A DNA stretch of 7,564 nucleotides, taken from assembly GCA_012516015.1 (NCBI GenBank), contig JAAYXG010000636.1:1-7564 (forward strand), read 5' to 3'. Shown piece by piece: positions 6,098 through 7,564 of the stretch. The notes beneath the pieces were generated by a model. The model saw only the letters and a program-made list of their open reading frames with translations, had not been told where the DNA came from and did no database searches. How positions within the stretch are numbered: the first letter of the stretch is position 1; the number at the start of each line of letters is the position of its first letter. The position numbers were made by a program, and so were the translations under genes. The DNA is from Lysobacteraceae bacterium (GTDB lineage Bacteria > Pseudomonadota > Gammaproteobacteria > Steroidobacterales > Steroidobacteraceae).

Positions 6098-7564
6098 TCA
6101 TTTCACAAACCCCGCCCCGAACAGCAATTTGTCCCGCAGCGGTCCGATGTCGCGACCTTCGGTCATGAGCTCGAAGTACCATGGACCGTCTTGCACATCG
6201 CCATACAGCACGGCGCCTCGGATGCGGTTCTTCTCGATCACGATGCGCTTGTAGATGCCGCGTTTCGCGTCCCGCAGCACGAGCGCTTCGCTCGTCGGTC
6301 CGCCGAGAAAGTCGCCAGCAGAGAACAGATCGATGCCCGTGACCTTGAGCTGCGTCGAGACGAGCGAGCCGGTGTAGCGTCCGATGCCGAACTCCGCGAG
6401 ATGCGTGGCGCATACGTTCGCTTGCTCGAACAGCGGCGCGATAAGGCCGTAGGTGCTATTGCGGTGCTGCACGCATTCGCCGACCGCGTAGATGCTCGGA
6501 TCGAAGGTTTGCATCGTGTCGTTCACGAGCACGCCCCGATCGCAGCGCAAACCCGCCGCTTTCGCGAGATCGATGTTTGGGCGAATGCCGGCGGCCATGA
6601 CGACGAGGTCGGCTTGGAGCTCGGTGCCGTCGTCCAAGCGGATCGCGCGAACGCGCTTCGCTGAGGCTGGATCCGGCCCATGCCCCGCAAGAATCGCGAT
6701 CGTTCTTGCCGGCATCACGAACTTGAGCCCGCGCTGCTCGAGCGACTCTTTCAGCATCGAGGCCGCAGCGCGATCGAGCTGGCGCTCCATGAGCGTGTCG
6801 AGCAGATGCACGACCGTCACGTCCATGCCCTGTTTGAGCAGACCGTTCGCGGCCTCGAGACCGAGCAATCCGCCGCCGATGACGACGGCCTTCTTGTGCG
6901 TGCGCGCCGCTTGCAGCATGAGGTCGACATCCTGCAAATCGCGGAACGTCACGACGCCCTCCAAGTCGTTGCCGGGGACGGGCAATACGATCGGATTCGA
7001 GCCCGTGGCGAGCAGCAGACGATCGTACTGGACGACCGTGCCGCTCTTTGCGGTCACCGTACGTCGGCGACGATCGATCGACACGATCGGATCGTCGACG
7101 TATAGCTGCACGCCCTTCTCGCGATACCACTCGAACGGGTTCAGTACGATGTCCTGCACGGTCTTCTCGCCTGCGAGCACCGGCGAGAGCAAGACTCGGT
7201 TGTAATTCGGATGAGGCTCCGCACCGAACACGACGATCTCGTAGGCATTCGGCGCGATCTGCAGGAGGTTCTCGACGACCTTCATTCCCGCCATGCCGTT
7301 GCCGACGACGACGAGCCTGCGCGTACGTTGCGCCGAACGGATCGGGACGCTCTTGATGTAGACGCGACCCTCCGACACACGCGCGGGATAGGCGTGCACC
7401 GAATGCTCCGGATCCTCGATGCAGCGACCGGTGATCAAGCTGAAGTGGTGCTTGTAGATCGGTGAGGCGACGACGGGCTCGCCGTTGATATCGCCGATGA
7501 GCCCGCGTGCGAGCACGTTCGCCTCGCTGTTCGGGTCGAAGTTATCGAGCGCGTAAACCTGCTC
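6098..7564 (-). CDS. NirD-like domain fused to NirB-type FAD/NAD(P)H oxidoreductase, 5' end cut off
   Basis: Probably the NAD(P)H-oxidising electron donor of the neighbouring NasA; cytoplasmic. The frame is open to the window edge, giving 488 visible residues. GTG at 7514-7516 is an internal Val: the codons before it read EQVYALDNFDPNSEAN, a classic NirD (Rieske-like nitrite reductase small subunit) segment. Visible residues 1 to about 70 are the NirD domain; SPIYKHHFSLITG has Ser and Tyr where true Rieske proteins have the second Cys and His, so no [2Fe-2S] cluster is expected, as in other NirD. A two-dinucleotide flavoprotein follows: VVGNGMAG (86-93) for FAD, LLATGS (about 184-189), GGGLLGLE (230-237) for NAD(P)H and YAVGEC (359-364) for FAD. 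The protein ends at LLFGAGFVK, where NirB would go on to its [2Fe-2S] and siroheme/4Fe-4S domains. Nothing of these follows in any minus-strand frame before nasA, so it is not a simple frameshift. Some N-terminal residues lie outside the window. Confidence 0.88.
   Translation of the reverse strand, partial: EQVYALDNFDPNSEANVLARGLIGDINGEPVVASPIYKHHFSLITGRCIEDPEHSVHAYPARVSEGRVYIKSVPIRSAQRTRRLVVVGNGMAGMKVVENLLQIAPNAYEIVVFGAEPHPNYNRVLLSPVLAGEKTVQDIVLNPFEWYREKGVQLYVDDPIVSIDRRRRTVTAKSGTVVQYDRLLLATGSNPIVLPVPGNDLEGVVTFRDLQDVDLMLQAARTHKKAVVIGGGLLGLEAANGLLKQGMDVTVVHLLDTLMERQLDRAAASMLKESLEQRGLKFVMPARTIAILAGHGPDPASAKRVRAIRLDDGTELQADLVVMAAGIRPNIDLAKAAGLRCDRGVLVNDTMQTFDPSIYAVGECVQHRNSTYGLIAPLFEQANVCATHLAEFGIGRYTGSLVSTQLKVTGIDLFSAGDFLGGPTSEALVLRDAKRGIYKRIVIEKNRIRGAVLYGDVQDGPWYFELMTEGRDIGPLRDKLLFGAGFVK

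Noticed and set aside
6098..6100. Premature stop or frameshift in a full-length nirB
   Set aside because: No siroheme or 4Fe-4S domain sequence follows in any frame before nasA, and the end is at a domain boundary with normal C-terminal sequence.
6032..6664. Plus-strand open frames opposite the flavoprotein gene (6032-6664, 6492-7205)
   Set aside because: Complementary shadows of a well-conserved flavoprotein; no ribosome binding site or motif.

Overview
This is a GC-rich bacterial chromosome segment. The genes look gammaproteobacterial, and I infer the Xanthomonadales / Nevskiales / Steroidobacteraceae area from three things: a ComM-type AAA+ protein, a membrane-anchored cytochrome c5-like protein, and a tRNA-Arg(CCG) close to that of E. 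coli with an encoded CCA. The lineage call is inference. No phage, transposase or CRISPR signal is visible, and gene density is high; the longest gene-free stretch is 171 bases.

Left part (1-2160): the 3' portion of comM (plus strand) converges on a small membrane-anchored c-type cytochrome gene (minus strand) with only 22 bases between stop codons. The cytochrome has a recognisable promoter and a ribosome binding site that argues for a GTG start at 1938-1940. Next is tRNA-Arg(CCG) on the minus strand, with its own promoter that fits the sigma-70 pattern.

Right part (2295-7564): a nitrate-assimilation locus. A HemD-like (uroporphyrinogen-III synthase family) gene on the plus strand converges on nasA, the molybdenum assimilatory nitrate reductase, on the minus strand. 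Upstream of nasA, on the same strand, is a partial gene encoding a NirD-like domain fused to a NirB-type FAD/NAD(P)H oxidoreductase. This fusion stops where NirB's [2Fe-2S] and siroheme domains would begin. NasA carries a C-terminal BFD-like [2Fe-2S] domain, so a plausible electron path is NAD(P)H -> FAD protein -> NasA BFD domain -> NasA 4Fe-4S -> Mo site. No siroheme nitrite reductase domain is present in the window.

The least explained feature is a pair of related intergenic elements bracketing nasA. The first (3111-3272, between the HemD-like gene and nasA) has arms that are near-perfect inverted repeats made of G-run heptads (a run of 3-4 G plus three other bases). The G-rich strand of each arm lies directly after the stop codon of the gene reading into it. 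The second (5967-6087, after the FAD gene) is a diverged copy in the same orientation. I cannot name this repeat family.
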